Assembly (NCBI RefSeq): GCF_002237365.1 | Contig: NZ_NMUO01000004.1 | Span: forward strand, 22,959 to 86,958 | Reading direction: 5' to 3' | From: Zobellella denitrificans | GTDB lineage: Bacteria; Pseudomonadota; Gammaproteobacteria; Enterobacterales; Aeromonadaceae | DNA: 64,000 nucleotides | Shown here: piece by piece, positions 35,686-46,741 of the stretch | How positions within the stretch are numbered: position 1 is the first letter of the stretch | Layout of the letters: every line of letters begins with the position of its first letter | Made by a program: the position numbers and the translations under genes | The notes under the pieces: model-generated | Told to the model about the DNA's origin: nothing | Database searches by the model: none | Seen by the model: the letters and a program-made list of their open reading frames with translations, nothing else

Positions 35686-36291
35686 ATGTTTACCGGAATT
35701 GTGCAAGGGCAGGGAACTGTACTTGAAATCATCGACAAAACCGATTTTCGCACCCATGTGGTCCGGCTGCCGGCTGCCTTGCTGCCCGGGCTGGCGTTGG
35801 GGGCTTCCGTGGCCCACAATGGCTGCTGCCTGACCGTGACCCGCATCGAGGGTGACCGGGTAAGCTTCGATCTGATGGCGGAAACCCTGCGGGTGACCAA
35901 CCTGGGGCGGCTCGAGGTGGGGGACAGGGTCAACCTGGAGCGGGCGGCGCGCTTTGGCGACGAGATCGGTGGCCATGCCATGTCCGGGCACATCATGGCC
36001 CAGAGCGAGCTGCTGGAACGCCAGCAGAGCGAGACCAACACCAGCCTCTGGTTTTCCCTGCCCGGGGAGCTTGCCAAATACGTCTTTAGCAAGGGCTACA
36101 TCGGCATCGACGGCATCAGCCTGACCTTGGGCGAGGTGCGGGCCGATCGCTTTGCCGTGCACCTGATCCCCGAAACCCTGAGCAGGACCAATATGGGCAC
36201 CATCCGACCGGGGCAGAGGGTCAATATCGAGATAGATCCCCAGACCCAGGCGATAGTGGACACGGTGGAGCGGGTGATGGCATCTCGATAA
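35686..36291 (+). CDS. ribE: Riboflavin synthase alpha chain
   Basis: A 201-residue homotrimeric enzyme that dismutates two 6,7-dimethyl-8-ribityllumazine molecules into riboflavin. Two lumazine-binding repeats: MFTGIVQGQGTV ... NGCCLTV, and the second with GHIMAQSELLE ... GYIGIDGISLTLGEV. E. coli calls it ribC. No FMN riboswitch is seen upstream. Confidence 0.96.
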   Translation: MFTGIVQGQGTVLEIIDKTDFRTHVVRLPAALLPGLALGASVAHNGCCLTVTRIEGDRVSFDLMAETLRVTNLGRLEVGDRVNLERAARFGDEIGGHAMSGHIMAQSELLERQQSETNTSLWFSLPGELAKYVFSKGYIGIDGISLTLGEVRADRFAVHLIPETLSRTNMGTIRPGQRVNIEIDPQTQAIVDTVERVMASR

Positions 36292-36309
36292 TATTATGCC
36301 AACATACAA
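36292..36309 (+). repeat. 18-bp repeat, copy 2 (downstream of ribE)
   Basis: TATTATGCCAACATACAA directly abuts the ribE stop codon and is identical to 31228-31245 after azoR. No terminator follows this copy. Confidence 0.8.
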
Positions 36310-36333
36310 GTATCAGACCCGACGTCGCCCGGT

Positions 36334-36537
36334 TTAAAAATACTGCTCGTCATCCGCATCCACGACCACTTCCACCTCGTCGGTTTCCTGATTGCATTTG
36401 ACGATGATGTGCATGGAGTTGCAGCAGGCCAGGCAGTCCTCATAGTAGTCCTGGTCGCCGTCGGAGGCGTCCACCACGATGCGGGTATGATGCCCGCAGT
36501 GGGGACACACAATGGTTTGCTCGAAATAGTCACGCAT
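36334..36537 (-). CDS. CPXCG motif Cys-rich small protein
   Basis: A 67-residue protein with two CxxC knuckles (CPHCGHH near residue 11 and CLACC near 35) followed by a very acidic tail (DEVEVVVDADDEQYF). It is a recognised zinc-ribbon-like family without assigned function. Downstream of the pteridine reductase on the same strand. Confidence 0.85.
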   Translation of the reverse strand: MRDYFEQTIVCPHCGHHTRIVVDASDGDQDYYEDCLACCNSMHIIVKCNQETDEVEVVVDADDEQYF

Positions 36538-36559
36538 GGGCTTGTCCTCGTGTCAGGGC

Positions 36560-37306
36560 TCAGGCCTCGGGAAGTCCCCGGCAGGAGCGACCACCGTCCA
36601 GGGCGATGATCTGGCCGGTCAGGTAGCCGGGGCCATTCAGCAGAAAGGCGGCGGTCTCGGCGATTTCCCGGGGTTCGCCCAGCCGGCCCATGGGGATGGA
36701 CGCCAGTACCCGCTGCTTTTGCTCGTCGCTCAGTTCGTGCTCCGGCCAGATGATGGCGCCGGGGGCGATGCCGTTGACCCGCACCTGGGGGGCCAGCTCG
36801 ACGGCCAGGCTCCGGGTCAGGGTCGCCAGGGCGTTTTTCGCCATGCTGTACAGCAGGTGGTGCTGCAGCCCCTTTTCCGCATGGATGTCGATCATGTTGA
36901 CGATGGCGCCCCGGCTCTGCTTCAGCGCCGGGGCCAGGGCCTGAGTCAGGAAATAGGGGGCGGCGGCATTGGTGGCGGACAGCTCCTGCCACTGGGCCGG
37001 CGTCGCCTCACCGAAAGGGGTGGGATAAAAGGCGGAAGCGTTGTTGACCAGGCCGTCGAGGCGCCCGAAGCAGCCCAGCGCCCGATCGGCCATGTCCTTG
37101 AGCTCATTGAGCCGGGTCAGATCCTGGTACAACAGCTGAACGCTGCCGGGCCTGAGTTCGTTGAGTTCCCGGGCCAGGCTGGCCGCTGCCTGTTCGCTGT
37201 GGTGATAGTGCAGAACCAGCCGATAGCCGGCTTGATGCAGAAAGCGGCCCATCTCGGCACCGATGCGCTTGGCGGCGCCGGTAATCAACACCACGGGGTG
37301 GGGCAT
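36560..37306 (-). CDS. Pteridine reductase (FolM/PTR1-like short-chain dehydrogenase)
   Basis: A 248-residue SDR. Nucleotide-binding motif LITGAAKRIGAEM shows the TGxxxRxG variant typical of pteridine reductases. NNASAF and the catalytic YSMAK are present. The start at 37306 has a good SD (AGGAG). It probably reduces dihydro- or other pterins with NADPH; E. coli FolM is the nearest named relative. Confidence 0.82.
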   Translation of the reverse strand: MPHPVVLITGAAKRIGAEMGRFLHQAGYRLVLHYHHSEQAAASLARELNELRPGSVQLLYQDLTRLNELKDMADRALGCFGRLDGLVNNASAFYPTPFGEATPAQWQELSATNAAAPYFLTQALAPALKQSRGAIVNMIDIHAEKGLQHHLLYSMAKNALATLTRSLAVELAPQVRVNGIAPGAIIWPEHELSDEQKQRVLASIPMGRLGEPREIAETAAFLLNGPGYLTGQIIALDGGRSCRGLPEA

Positions 37307-37314
37307 AAAGTCTC

Positions 37315-38178
37315 CTAACTGGCTACGACCCGATAAAGGCACTCTTTGGCTTCATCGATATAGGGTTCGCCAAAGTGGTTCACGTGATTGAGCAGGTGAT
37401 AGAGGTTGTAGAGCTCGCGCCGTTCGCCATAGCTTTCCTCCAGTGGCCAGACGGCGTTGTACCCCTGGTAGAAGGCATGGGGAAGCTGGCCGAACAGCTC
37501 GGTCATGGCGATATCCGTCTCCCGATCACCGAAATAGCTGGCGGGGTCAAACAGCACCCCCATGTGCTCGCTGAAGGCAAGATTGCCACGCCACAGGTCA
37601 CCGTGCAACAGGGAGGCGCGGGGATGGTGATTGGCCAGGCGCAGCTTGATGGCGCCGACGATTTCCTCGATATCGCCAAAGCGGATGTCCTTTTCCTCGA
37701 GCAATTTCAGCTGCCAGCCGACCCGCTGTTCGGCGAAGAAGGTCGACCACTTCTTGTGCCAGGCGTTGGGCTGCACGCTGGTACCGAGGAAATTGTCTTC
37801 GTCCCAGCCGTACATGGGCTGGCTGTGGCTCTGATGGAGATGAGCCAACTGGCGACCGAACATGTGCCAGTCCTGCTCGTCCGCGTCGCTTAAGCTCAGG
37901 TATTCCAGCACCAGAAAGCTGCTGCTGACGGTGGTGCCGCAGCAGATGGGCCTGGGTACCAGCAGGGTCTGGGTACGCAGCAGGTGCTCCAGGCTGTTCC
38001 ATTCGCAGCGAAACATATCCACCCGGGCGCGGTCATTTAACTTGACGAAGTAACTGTCGTGGCCGTCGGAAATCCGGAAGGCCTGATTGATATCCCCCCC
38101 GGACAGTGGCTTTTTATCCAGGATATGGAAGTCGCTGCCGGTTGCTTCCGAGATCTGACTGGCGATCACTTGCCACAT
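37315..38178 (-). CDS. yniA: Fructosamine kinase family protein YniA
   Basis: A 287-residue aminoglycoside-phosphotransferase-fold kinase (E. coli YniA 286). Catalytic loop LLHGDLWRGN and the metal-binding LFDPASYFGDRETDIAM are intact. The family phosphorylates ketosamines on glycated proteins or metabolites, leading to deglycation. Start MWQVIASQISEATG, SD GGAGG. Followed by folM-like on the same strand. Confidence 0.9.
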   Translation of the reverse strand: MWQVIASQISEATGSDFHILDKKPLSGGDINQAFRISDGHDSYFVKLNDRARVDMFRCEWNSLEHLLRTQTLLVPRPICCGTTVSSSFLVLEYLSLSDADEQDWHMFGRQLAHLHQSHSQPMYGWDEDNFLGTSVQPNAWHKKWSTFFAEQRVGWQLKLLEEKDIRFGDIEEIVGAIKLRLANHHPRASLLHGDLWRGNLAFSEHMGVLFDPASYFGDRETDIAMTELFGQLPHAFYQGYNAVWPLEESYGERRELYNLYHLLNHVNHFGEPYIDEAKECLYRVVAS

Positions 38179-38263
38179 AACGCCTCCGCTGACGCTTGTT
38201 TTGTCAACAGTATAGGCCATGCCGGCCGCGGCAAAGTCCACCGGGCCCAAAATAGGAGACACC

Positions 38264-38704
38264 ATGATAAACAAGATAAAAAAATGGTTTGAGGGTACCC
38301 GCCCGGCCGCGCCCATCGCACTCAGTGAAGAGGTCGCCGTGGCTGCCCTGCTCACCGAGGTGATGCTGGCCGATGGCGAGGCGAGCGGGCCTGAGCAGCG
38401 GCGCATGGAGCAGTTGCTGGCCCGCCTGTTCGGGCAGAGCCAGAGGGAAGTGCACGACTGGCTGGAGCAGGGCCGGGCCCAGCAGCAGGAGGCGGTGTCC
38501 CTCTACGAATTCACCTCCCGTCTCAAGACGCTGCCGATCGGGCAACGCGAGGCCATACTGCACGCGCTCTGGCTGATCGCCTTTACCGATGGGCGGCTGG
38601 ATCCCCTGGAGGAAGCGGTGATCCGCCAGGTTGCCGATCTGCTCTACATTCCCCACAGCCGCTTTATCCAGCTGAAGCACAAGGCCGAACGGCAGGGCGG
38701 GTGA
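38264..38704 (+). CDS. TerB-like protein
   Basis: A 146-residue helical protein of the TerB/DjlA-N superfamily. The paired acidic motifs LADGEASGPEQRRMEQLL and FTDGRLDPLEEAVIRQV are the expected metal-binding-like signatures. SD AGGAGAC precedes the ATG. There is no ter operon here, so a tellurite role is unsupported. Confidence 0.78.
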   Translation: MINKIKKWFEGTRPAAPIALSEEVAVAALLTEVMLADGEASGPEQRRMEQLLARLFGQSQREVHDWLEQGRAQQQEAVSLYEFTSRLKTLPIGQREAILHALWLIAFTDGRLDPLEEAVIRQVADLLYIPHSRFIQLKHKAERQGG

Positions 38705-38748
38705 CGCAACCATGGCGGCCATCGGCCGATTCTGCTAGAGTCTGCAGT

Positions 38749-38818
38749 CCCCGACCTGTGCCGCCGGGTAGCACCATAAGGCGCGCCAGACTGGCAAGGT
38801 AAAGCCAGATGGTCGGGG
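38749..38818 (+). promoter_or_regulatory. Structured three-way junction in the thrS leader
   Basis: CCCCGACC (38749-38756) pairs with GGTCGGGG (38811-38818). Inside are GTGC/GCAC (38758-38774) and CTGGC/GCCAG (38791-38808) hairpins. The second loop contains GGTAA, the anticodon-loop core of tRNA-Thr(GGU). Probably part of the thrS translational operator. Confidence 0.55.
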
Positions 38819-38852
38819 CGGTAGACCCATTTTCCCCTTTCACACACTACAT

Positions 38853-38873
38853 GTGCACTTTGGTAGGGTGCAC
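38853..38873 (+). promoter_or_regulatory. tRNA-Thr anticodon-arm mimic (thrS operator)
   Basis: A 7-bp stem, GTGCACT with GGTGCAC (one U-G), closes a 7-nt loop TTGGTAG. The loop has U at the place of U33 and GGU at 34-36, exactly a tRNA-Thr(GGU) anticodon loop. It ends 8 nt before the SD (AAGGA, 38881-38885). ThrRS binding here would block translation, as known for E. coli thrS. Confidence 0.75.
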
Positions 38874-38891
38874 CACTGTTAAGGACATTGC

Positions 38892-40826
38892 ATGCCGACA
38901 ATTACTCTTCCCGATGGCAGCCAGCGCCATTTCGACAATCCCGTGACCGTGCTGGACGTGGCCCAGGACATCGGCGCCGGCCTGGCCAAGGCCTGTATCG
39001 CCGGCCGGGTAGACGGCGAACTGGTGGATGCCTGCGAACTCATCAACCACGACGCCACCCTGGCCATCATCACCGCCAAGGATCAGGATGGCCTGGAGAT
39101 CATCCGCCACTCCTGCGCCCACCTCCTGGGCCACGCCATCAAGCAGCTGTGGCCACAGACCAGGATGGCCATAGGGCCGGTGATCGACAACGGCTTCTAT
39201 TACGATGTGGATCTGGATCACACCCTGACCGAGGAAGACATCGAGAAGCTGGAAGCCCGCATGCTGGAGCTGGCCAAGACCGAGTACCCGGTAGTCAAGA
39301 AAAAGGTCAGCTGGCAGGAAGCGCGCGACACCTTTGCCCGTCGGCACGAGCCTTACAAGATAGAAATCCTGGATCAGAACGTCAGCCAGCACGACAAGCC
39401 GGGGCTTTATCACCACGAAGAGTACATCGACATGTGCCGGGGGCCGCACGTGCCCAACATGCGCTTCTGCCAGCACTTCAAGCTGCAGAAGGTATCCGGC
39501 GCCTACTGGCGGGGTGATTCCAAGAACAAGATGCTGCAGCGCATCTACGGCACCGCCTGGGCCGACAAGAAGGCGCTCAAGGGCTACCTGACCCAGCTGG
39601 AAGAAGCGGCCAAGCGTGATCACCGCAAGATAGGCAAGCAGCTCGACCTCTACCACATGCAGGAAGAGGCGCCGGGCATGGTGTTCTGGCACCACGACGG
39701 CTGGACCATCTTCCGCGAGCTGGAGCACTTCGTGCGCGACAAGCTCAAGGAATACGGCTACGAGGAGGTCAAGGGCCCCTTCATGATGGACCGGGTGCTG
39801 TGGGAGAAGTCGGGGCACTGGGACAAGTACGCCGAAAACATGTTCACCACCAGCTCCGAAAATCGGGAATACGCCATCAAGCCGATGAACTGCCCGGGGC
39901 ATGTGCAGATCTTCAACCAGGGGCTCAAGTCCTACCGGGATCTGCCCCTGCGCATGGCGGAATTCGGCTGCTGCCACCGCAACGAGCCGAGCGGCGCCCT
40001 GCACGGCCTGATGCGTGTACGCGGCTTTACCCAGGACGACGCCCACATCTTCTGTACCGAAGAGCAGATCCAGGAAGAAGTCTCCGCCTGCATCCGCATG
40101 GTGTACGACACCTACGGTACCTTCGGCTTCACCGATATCGCGGTCAAGCTGTCGACCCGGCCGGAAAAGCGCATCGGCAGCGACGAGATCTGGGACAAGG
40201 CGGAACTGGCCCTGGAAGAAGCGCTCAAGGCCAACGACATCGCCTATGAGCTGCAGCCGGGGGAGGGCGCCTTCTACGGACCCAAGATCGAATTCACCCT
40301 GCACGACTGCCTGAACCGGGCCTGGCAGTGTGGCACCGTCCAGCTCGACTTCGCGTTGCCGGGCCGGCTGGGTGCCAGCTATGTGGGCGAAGACAACGAC
40401 CGCCACGTACCGGTCATGATCCACCGCGCCATCCTGGGTTCCATCGAGCGGTTCATCGGCATCCTGATCGAAGAATACGCCGGCCTGTTCCCGACCTGGC
40501 TGGCCCCCACCCAGGTGGTGGTGCTCAATATTACCGACAATCAGGCCGACTATGCCCGCGATCTCGCTAACAGTTTGAATAATGTTGGCATTCGGGCCAA
40601 AGCGGACTTGAGAAATGAGAAGATAGGCTTTAAAATCCGCGAGCATACTCTGAAGCGGGTACCTTTCATGCTGGTTTGCGGCGATAAAGAAGTCGAAGCC
40701 GGCCAAGTAGCGGTTCGTACCCGGAAAGGACAGGATCTCGGCACCTTCGATGTAGAAGCGTTGACCCGGCTGATTCAGCAGGAGATCCGGACCCGCGGCA
40801 AGAACACAGTGGAGGATAGGTTATAA
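38892..40826 (+). CDS. thrS: Threonyl-tRNA synthetase
   Basis: A 644-residue class-II synthetase. TGS domain (1-62), editing domain (about 63-225; [15 protein letters not shown] and the HxxxH-type zinc/editing residues), catalytic core with motif 1, motif 2 ([32 protein letters not shown]) and motif 3, and a C-terminal anticodon-binding domain (from about 535). Zn ligands include Cys in MNCPGH. Its stop overlaps the infC start. Leader elements suggest autogenous translational control. Confidence 0.98.
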   Translation: MPTITLPDGSQRHFDNPVTVLDVAQDIGAGLAKACIAGRVDGELVDACELINHDATLAIITAKDQDGLEIIRHSCAHLLGHAIKQLWPQTRMAIGPVIDNGFYYDVDLDHTLTEEDIEKLEARMLELAKTEYPVVKKKVSWQEARDTFARRHEPYKIEILDQNVSQHDKPGLYHHEEYIDMCRGPHVPNMRFCQHFKLQKVSGAYWRGDSKNKMLQRIYGTAWADKKALKGYLTQLEEAAKRDHRKIGKQLDLYHMQEEAPGMVFWHHDGWTIFRELEHFVRDKLKEYGYEEVKGPFMMDRVLWEKSGHWDKYAENMFTTSSENREYAIKPMNCPGHVQIFNQGLKSYRDLPLRMAEFGCCHRNEPSGALHGLMRVRGFTQDDAHIFCTEEQIQEEVSACIRMVYDTYGTFGFTDIAVKLSTRPEKRIGSDEIWDKAELALEEALKANDIAYELQPGEGAFYGPKIEFTLHDCLNRAWQCGTVQLDFALPGRLGASYVGEDNDRHVPVMIHRAILGSIERFIGILIEEYAGLFPTWLAPTQVVVLNITDNQADYARDLANSLNNVGIRAKADLRNEKIGFKIREHTLKRVPFMLVCGDKEVEAGQVAVRTRKGQDLGTFDVEALTRLIQQEIRTRGKNTVEDRL

Positions 40827-41365
40827 AAGGCGCTAAAAAAGGGGGCAAACCTGCTCCTCGCAACCGACTGAATGAAGAAATCCGACTGAAAGAAGTCCGT
40901 CTGGTCGGCCTGGAAGGCGAAGCACTGGGCATAGTGTCCATCAATGAGGCACTCGAAGCCGCCTCCGCCGCAGGCGTAGATCTGGTGGAAATCAGTCCCA
41001 ATGCCGAGCCGCCCGTTTGCCGTATCATGGATTACGGCAAGTTCCTCTACGAGAAGAGCAAGGCTACCAAGGAACAAAAGAAAAAGCAGAAACAAATCCA
41101 GGTCAAGGAAATCAAATTCCGGCCCGGTACCGATGAGGGCGACTATCAGGTAAAACTACGCAACCTGATTCGCTTTTTGGAAGAGGGCAACAAAGCCAAG
41201 GTCACGCTGCGGTTCCGCGGCCGTGAAATGGCGCACCAGGAACTCGGGTTCGATTTGCTCAACCGCATCAAGGCGGATCTGGACGAATTGGCCCTGGTCG
41301 AGGCCTTTCCCAAGCTGGAAGGGCGTCAGGCCGTCATGGTGCTGGCCCCGAAGAAAAAACAGTAA
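40823..41365 (+). CDS. infC: Translation initiation factor IF-3 (ATA start)
   Basis: IF-3 checks initiator tRNA and start codons and prevents subunit joining. The frame aligns with E. coli IF-3 from residue 1 ([32 protein letters not shown]) only if it starts at ATA 40823, giving exactly 180 residues. SD GGAGG (40811-40815) is 7 nt upstream. E. coli uses ATT; rare starts allow IF-3 to repress its own synthesis. The first in-frame ATG (40934) would delete the N-terminal domain. ATAA overlap with the thrS stop. Confidence 0.95.
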   Translation: MKGAKKGGKPAPRNRLNEEIRLKEVRLVGLEGEALGIVSINEALEAASAAGVDLVEISPNAEPPVCRIMDYGKFLYEKSKATKEQKKKQKQIQVKEIKFRPGTDEGDYQVKLRNLIRFLEEGNKAKVTLRFRGREMAHQELGFDLLNRIKADLDELALVEAFPKLEGRQAVMVLAPKKKQ

Positions 41366-41377
41366 GGCCCTGCAAGT

Positions 41378-41402
41378 AGCCGGGCAACGGTGTTGCCCGG
41401 CT
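41378..41402 (+). promoter_or_regulatory. Hairpin between infC and rpmI
   Basis: AGCCGGGCAAC (41378-41388) and GTTGCCCGGCT (41392-41402), 11 bp with a 3-nt loop. No T-run follows, so it is more likely part of the L20 translational operator region or an mRNA-processing site than a terminator. Confidence 0.5.
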
Positions 41403-41441
41403 CGCCTTGCTGTTTGTTGTTATTAACAATGCGGAGTTTTT

Positions 41442-41639
41442 ATGCCGAAAATGAAATCGAACAAGGGCGCTGCCAAGCGCTTCAAGAAAACCGGCTCCGG
41501 TGGCTTCAAGCGCAAGCAGTCCCACCTGCGTCACATCCTCACCAAGAAAAGCACCAAGCGCAAGCGTCAGCTGCGCGGCAAGTGTCTGGTCGCTGCGTCC
41601 GACGTCGCCCAGATCAAGTCCATGCTGCCGACCGCTTAA
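41442..41639 (+). CDS. rpmI: 50S ribosomal protein L35
   Basis: A 65-residue basic protein starting [20 protein letters not shown], the L35 signature. In E. coli its translation is repressed by L20 through the preceding leader. Followed by rplT after 14 nt. Confidence 0.98.
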   Translation: MPKMKSNKGAAKRFKKTGSGGFKRKQSHLRHILTKKSTKRKRQLRGKCLVAASDVAQIKSMLPTA

Positions 41640-41653
41640 GAGGAGAGTGAACA

Positions 41654-43148
<1,495 letters not shown>

Positions 43149-43163
43149 GCGGCAGGAGCAATA

Positions 43164-45551
43164 ATGAAATTTTCAAAATCATGGCTGGATGAATGGGTCA
43201 ATACCGGTCTGGATGCCGAGGCTCTTGCCGAGCAGATCACCATGGCCGGGCTGGAAGTGGACGACATCACCCCGGTGGCCGGCGCCTTCAGCCAGGTACT
43301 GGTGGGGCAGGTGGTCGAATGCGGCCAGCACCCGGATGCGGACAAGCTCAGGGTGACCAAGGTCGACGTGGGCGGCGACGAGCTGCTCGACATCGTCTGC
43401 GGCGCCCCCAACTGCCGCCAGGGCCTGAAGGTGGCGGTGGCCGTGGTCGGCGCCGTGCTGCCCGGCGATTTCACCATCAAGAAGGCCAAGCTGCGCGGCC
43501 AGCCCTCCCACGGCATGCTCTGCTCCTATGGCGAGCTGGGCATGGATGTGGACTCGGATGGCATCATCGAACTGCCCGCCGATGCGCCCATCGGTGCCGG
43601 GGTGCGCGACTACCTGCACCTCGACGACGCCATCATCGAGGTGGATCTGACCCCCAACCGGGCCGACTGCCTGAGTCTGGCCGGCCTGGCCCGGGAAGTG
43701 GGCGTGCTGAACCAGCAGGACGTAAACTGGCCCGAGATCCCAATGGTACCGGCCAGCATCGATGACAAGGTCGAGATCCGGCTGGACGCCCCGGCCGCCT
43801 GCCCGCGCTACCTCGGGCGGGTGGTGAAGAACATCGACGTCAAGGCCGAGACGCCCCTGTGGATGCAGGAAAAACTGCGCCGCTGCGGCATCCGCAGCAT
43901 CGATCCGGTGGTGGACATCACCAACTTCGTGCTGCTGGAGTGGGGGCAGCCCATGCATGCCTTCGACCTGGCCCGGCTCGACGGTGGCATCGTGGTGCGC
44001 CAGGCGGAGCAGGGCGAAAAGCTGACCCTGCTCGACGGCAACGAAGTCAGCCTGAACGGCGATACCCTGGTGATCGCCGACCAGTCCAAGGCCGTGGCCA
44101 TGGCCGGCATCTTCGGCGGCGAGGCCACCGGGGTGAATGAAAACACCCGGGACGTGTTGCTGGAATGCGCGTTCTTCAGCCCGCTGTCGATCACCGGCCG
44201 GGCCCGCAGCTACGGCCTGCACACCGATTCCTCCCACCGCTTCGAGCGGGGCGTGGATTACCGCTTGCAGCACAAGGTGATGGAGCGGGCGACCGCGCTG
44301 TTGCTGGCCATCTGCGGTGGCGAGGCCGGCCCGGTGGTGGAGGCGGTGTCCGAGGCGCACCTGCCGGCGCGCAACAGCATCACCCTGCGCCACGGCAAGC
44401 TGACCCGGCTGCTGGGCATTAACATTCCCGCCACCCAGGTTACCGATATGCTGGCCCGCCTGGGGCTGGACGTCACTCCTACCGGCGACGACTGGCAGGT
44501 GGAAGTGCCGAGCTACCGCTTCGACATCGCCATCGAGGAAGATCTGATCGAGGAAGTGGCCCGCATCTACGGCTACAACCGCATTCCCAACGTGGCGCCC
44601 CAGGCCCGGCTCGACATGTCCCGCCACCGGGAGGCGAACCTGCCGCTCAACCGACTGAAGGACGCCCTGGTGGATCTGGGCTACCAGGAAGCCATCACCT
44701 ACAGCTTCGTGGATCCGGAGCAGCAGCGGCTGCTGTTCCCCGAGATGGCGCCCCTGGTGCTGCCCAACCCCATCGCCGCCGACATGTCCGCCATGCGGGT
44801 GTCCCTGTGGCCGGGGCTGGTTCAGGCGGCGGTCTACAACCAGAACCGCCAGCAGTCGCGGCTGCGGTTGTTCGAGCAGGGACTGACCTTCATCCCCGAC
44901 GAGTCCGCCGAAAACGGCGTGCGCCAGACCCCGGTGCTGGCCGGCCTGCTGCTGGGCCCGGTGGTCGACGAGCACTGGGACATGGCCGCCAGGGGAGTGG
45001 ATTTCTTCGACCTCAAGGGCGATCTGGAAAGCCTGCTGGCCCTCGGCGCCGACGAACTGAGCTTCAGTTTCGTGCGCACCGACATCGCGGCCCTGCACCC
45101 GGGCCAGTCCGCCGCCCTGCAGCGGGCCGGCCGCCAGGTGGGCCTGCTCGGCGCCCTGCATCCCAGCCTGCTGAAGAAGCTGGGCCTCAAGTCCCAGGCC
45201 TATGTGTTCGAGGTGGCGCTTTCGGCCCTTACCGAGCGGGCCGTGCCCGAGGCCGGGGAAGTGTCCCGTTTCCCGGCCAACCGCCGGGATCTGGCCCTGG
45301 TGGTGGAACAGTCGACCGCCGCCGGCGATATCCTTGATTTGGTTAGGAAAGTTGGCGGAGATCAATTGGTTGGCTTAAACTTGTTTGACGTCTACCAAGG
45401 ACAAGGTATTGCCGATGGCAAGAAGAGCCTGGCGCTCAGCTTGGTGTTGCAGGATACCCAACGGACTTTGGAAGAGAAGGAAATCGCCGATACGGTGGCG
45501 CGCATCGTATCCGCCCTTTCCGACGAGTTTAATGCTTCCTTGAGGGATTGA
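43164..45551 (+). CDS. pheT: Phenylalanyl-tRNA synthetase beta subunit
   Basis: A 795-residue subunit (E. coli 795). Domains: EMAP-like tRNA-binding region (about 40-150), B3/B4 editing domain (about 210-385), B5 (about 400-475) and a C-terminal FDX anticodon-binding domain (about 700-795). Starts 15 nt after pheS. Confidence 0.98.
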   Translation: MKFSKSWLDEWVNTGLDAEALAEQITMAGLEVDDITPVAGAFSQVLVGQVVECGQHPDADKLRVTKVDVGGDELLDIVCGAPNCRQGLKVAVAVVGAVLPGDFTIKKAKLRGQPSHGMLCSYGELGMDVDSDGIIELPADAPIGAGVRDYLHLDDAIIEVDLTPNRADCLSLAGLAREVGVLNQQDVNWPEIPMVPASIDDKVEIRLDAPAACPRYLGRVVKNIDVKAETPLWMQEKLRRCGIRSIDPVVDITNFVLLEWGQPMHAFDLARLDGGIVVRQAEQGEKLTLLDGNEVSLNGDTLVIADQSKAVAMAGIFGGEATGVNENTRDVLLECAFFSPLSITGRARSYGLHTDSSHRFERGVDYRLQHKVMERATALLLAICGGEAGPVVEAVSEAHLPARNSITLRHGKLTRLLGINIPATQVTDMLARLGLDVTPTGDDWQVEVPSYRFDIAIEEDLIEEVARIYGYNRIPNVAPQARLDMSRHREANLPLNRLKDALVDLGYQEAITYSFVDPEQQRLLFPEMAPLVLPNPIAADMSAMRVSLWPGLVQAAVYNQNRQQSRLRLFEQGLTFIPDESAENGVRQTPVLAGLLLGPVVDEHWDMAARGVDFFDLKGDLESLLALGADELSFSFVRTDIAALHPGQSAALQRAGRQVGLLGALHPSLLKKLGLKSQAYVFEVALSALTERAVPEAGEVSRFPANRRDLALVVEQSTAAGDILDLVRKVGGDQLVGLNLFDVYQGQGIADGKKSLALSLVLQDTQRTLEEKEIADTVARIVSALSDEFNASLRD

Positions 45552-45555
45552 GCGT

Positions 45556-45861
45556 ATGGCGTTAACCAAGGCCGATATAGCAGAGCATCTGTTCACCGAG
45601 CTTGGCATGAGCAAGCGCGATGCCAAGGAGATGGTCGAAGCGTTTTTCGAAGAGATCCGCAGCGCGCTGGAGCAGGGTGAACAGGTCAAGATTTCCGGTT
45701 TCGGCAATTTTGAATTACGCAACAAGGGAGAGCGCCCCGGGCGCAATCCCAAGACCGGGGAGGACATTCCCATTTCGGCCAGGCGGGTGGTCACCTTCCG
45801 CCCCGGCCAGAAACTCAAGGCCAGGGTGGAAAACGCAACGCTGCTCAACAACTCGGAATAA
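45556..45861 (+). CDS. ihfA: Integration host factor alpha subunit
   Basis: A 101-residue DNA-bending histone-like protein. [35 protein letters not shown] and the beta-arm with [26 protein letters not shown] carry the intercalating Pro. It begins 4 nt after pheT, as in enterics. Confidence 0.98.
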   Translation: MALTKADIAEHLFTELGMSKRDAKEMVEAFFEEIRSALEQGEQVKISGFGNFELRNKGERPGRNPKTGEDIPISARRVVTFRPGQKLKARVENATLLNNSE

Positions 45862-45867
45862 CCCTTC

Positions 45868-45895
45868 AAAGCCAGGCACCTTGCCTGGCTTTTTG
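45868..45895 (+). terminator. Terminator after ihfA
   Basis: AAAGCCAGGCA (45868-45878) pairs with TGCCTGGCTTT (45882-45892) followed by TTGCT; closes the thrS-ihfA cluster. Confidence 0.88.
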
Positions 45896-45978
45896 CTGGT
45901 TAGACTAAGGCAGCATTGGCTCCGGGGCCGGCAAGCTGTTAGCCTAATCACAAGTTCATCCAGCAGAGGCGTGCCTCA

Positions 45979-46689
45979 GTGCGCAAAGGCAATATCGTTA
46001 TCCTCACCGGGGCCGGCATCTCGGCCGAATCGGGCATCAGGACCTTCCGGGCCAGTGACGGCCTGTGGGAGGAGCATCGCATCGAGGACGTGGCCACCCC
46101 CGAGGGCTACCAGCGGGATCCCGAGCTGGTGCACAGCTTCTACAACGCCCGCCGGGCGCTGCTGCAGACGGTAGCGCCGAACGCCGCCCACCAGGCCCTG
46201 GCCCGGCTGGAGGCCGAGTGGCCGGAGCGGGTGACCCTGGTGACCCAGAACATCGATGATCTGCACGAGCGGGCCGGCAGCCGCCATGTGCTGCACATGC
46301 ACGGTGAACTGCTCAAGGCGCGCTGTCCCCGCTCCAATCAGACGGTAGCCTGGACCGGCCCGCTGCACAGTACGGATCTGTGCCACTGTTGCCAGTTTCC
46401 CGAGCCCTTGCGGCCACATGTGGTCTGGTTCGGCGAAATGCCGTTGCTGCTGGATCGCATCTACCAGGCCCTGAGCGAAGCCAGCCTGTTCATCGCCATC
46501 GGCACCTCGGGCAACGTCTACCCGGCGGCCGGCTTCGTGCACGAGGCGGCCATGCACAACGCCCATACGGTGGAAATCAACCTGGAGCCGAGCCTGGTCA
46601 ACAACCACTTCGACGAACACCGCTACGGCCCGGCCACGCAGATGGTCAGCCGCTATGTGGAAGAGCTGCTGGCGGGCAGGAAAAAATAG
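45979..46689 (+). CDS. cobB: NAD-dependent protein deacylase CobB (sirtuin)
   Basis: A 236-residue Sir2 protein. [26 protein letters not shown], the catalytic His in HMHGEL and [19 protein letters not shown] align with E. coli CobB. It removes acetyl and succinyl groups from lysines, for example on acetyl-CoA synthetase. Start is GTG at 45979. The longer N-terminal form of some CobB proteins is absent. Confidence 0.95.
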   Translation: MRKGNIVILTGAGISAESGIRTFRASDGLWEEHRIEDVATPEGYQRDPELVHSFYNARRALLQTVAPNAAHQALARLEAEWPERVTLVTQNIDDLHERAGSRHVLHMHGELLKARCPRSNQTVAWTGPLHSTDLCHCCQFPEPLRPHVVWFGEMPLLLDRIYQALSEASLFIAIGTSGNVYPAAGFVHEAAMHNAHTVEINLEPSLVNNHFDEHRYGPATQMVSRYVEELLAGRKK

Positions 46690-46692
46690 CAA

Positions 46693-46717
46693 AAAGCCCG
46701 CATGATGCGGGCTTTGG
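46693..46717. terminator. Bidirectional terminator between cobB and potD
   Basis: AAAGCCCGC / GCGGGCTTT with a small ATGAT loop, A-rich on the left flank, between convergent genes. Confidence 0.85.
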
Positions 46718-46741
46718 TCTTTATGGGGGAGGGGAGCCGCC

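Noticed and set aside
40934..41365. ATG at 40934 as infC start
   Set aside because: It would remove about 37 conserved N-terminal residues; the ATA start restores the full family length and has a good SD.
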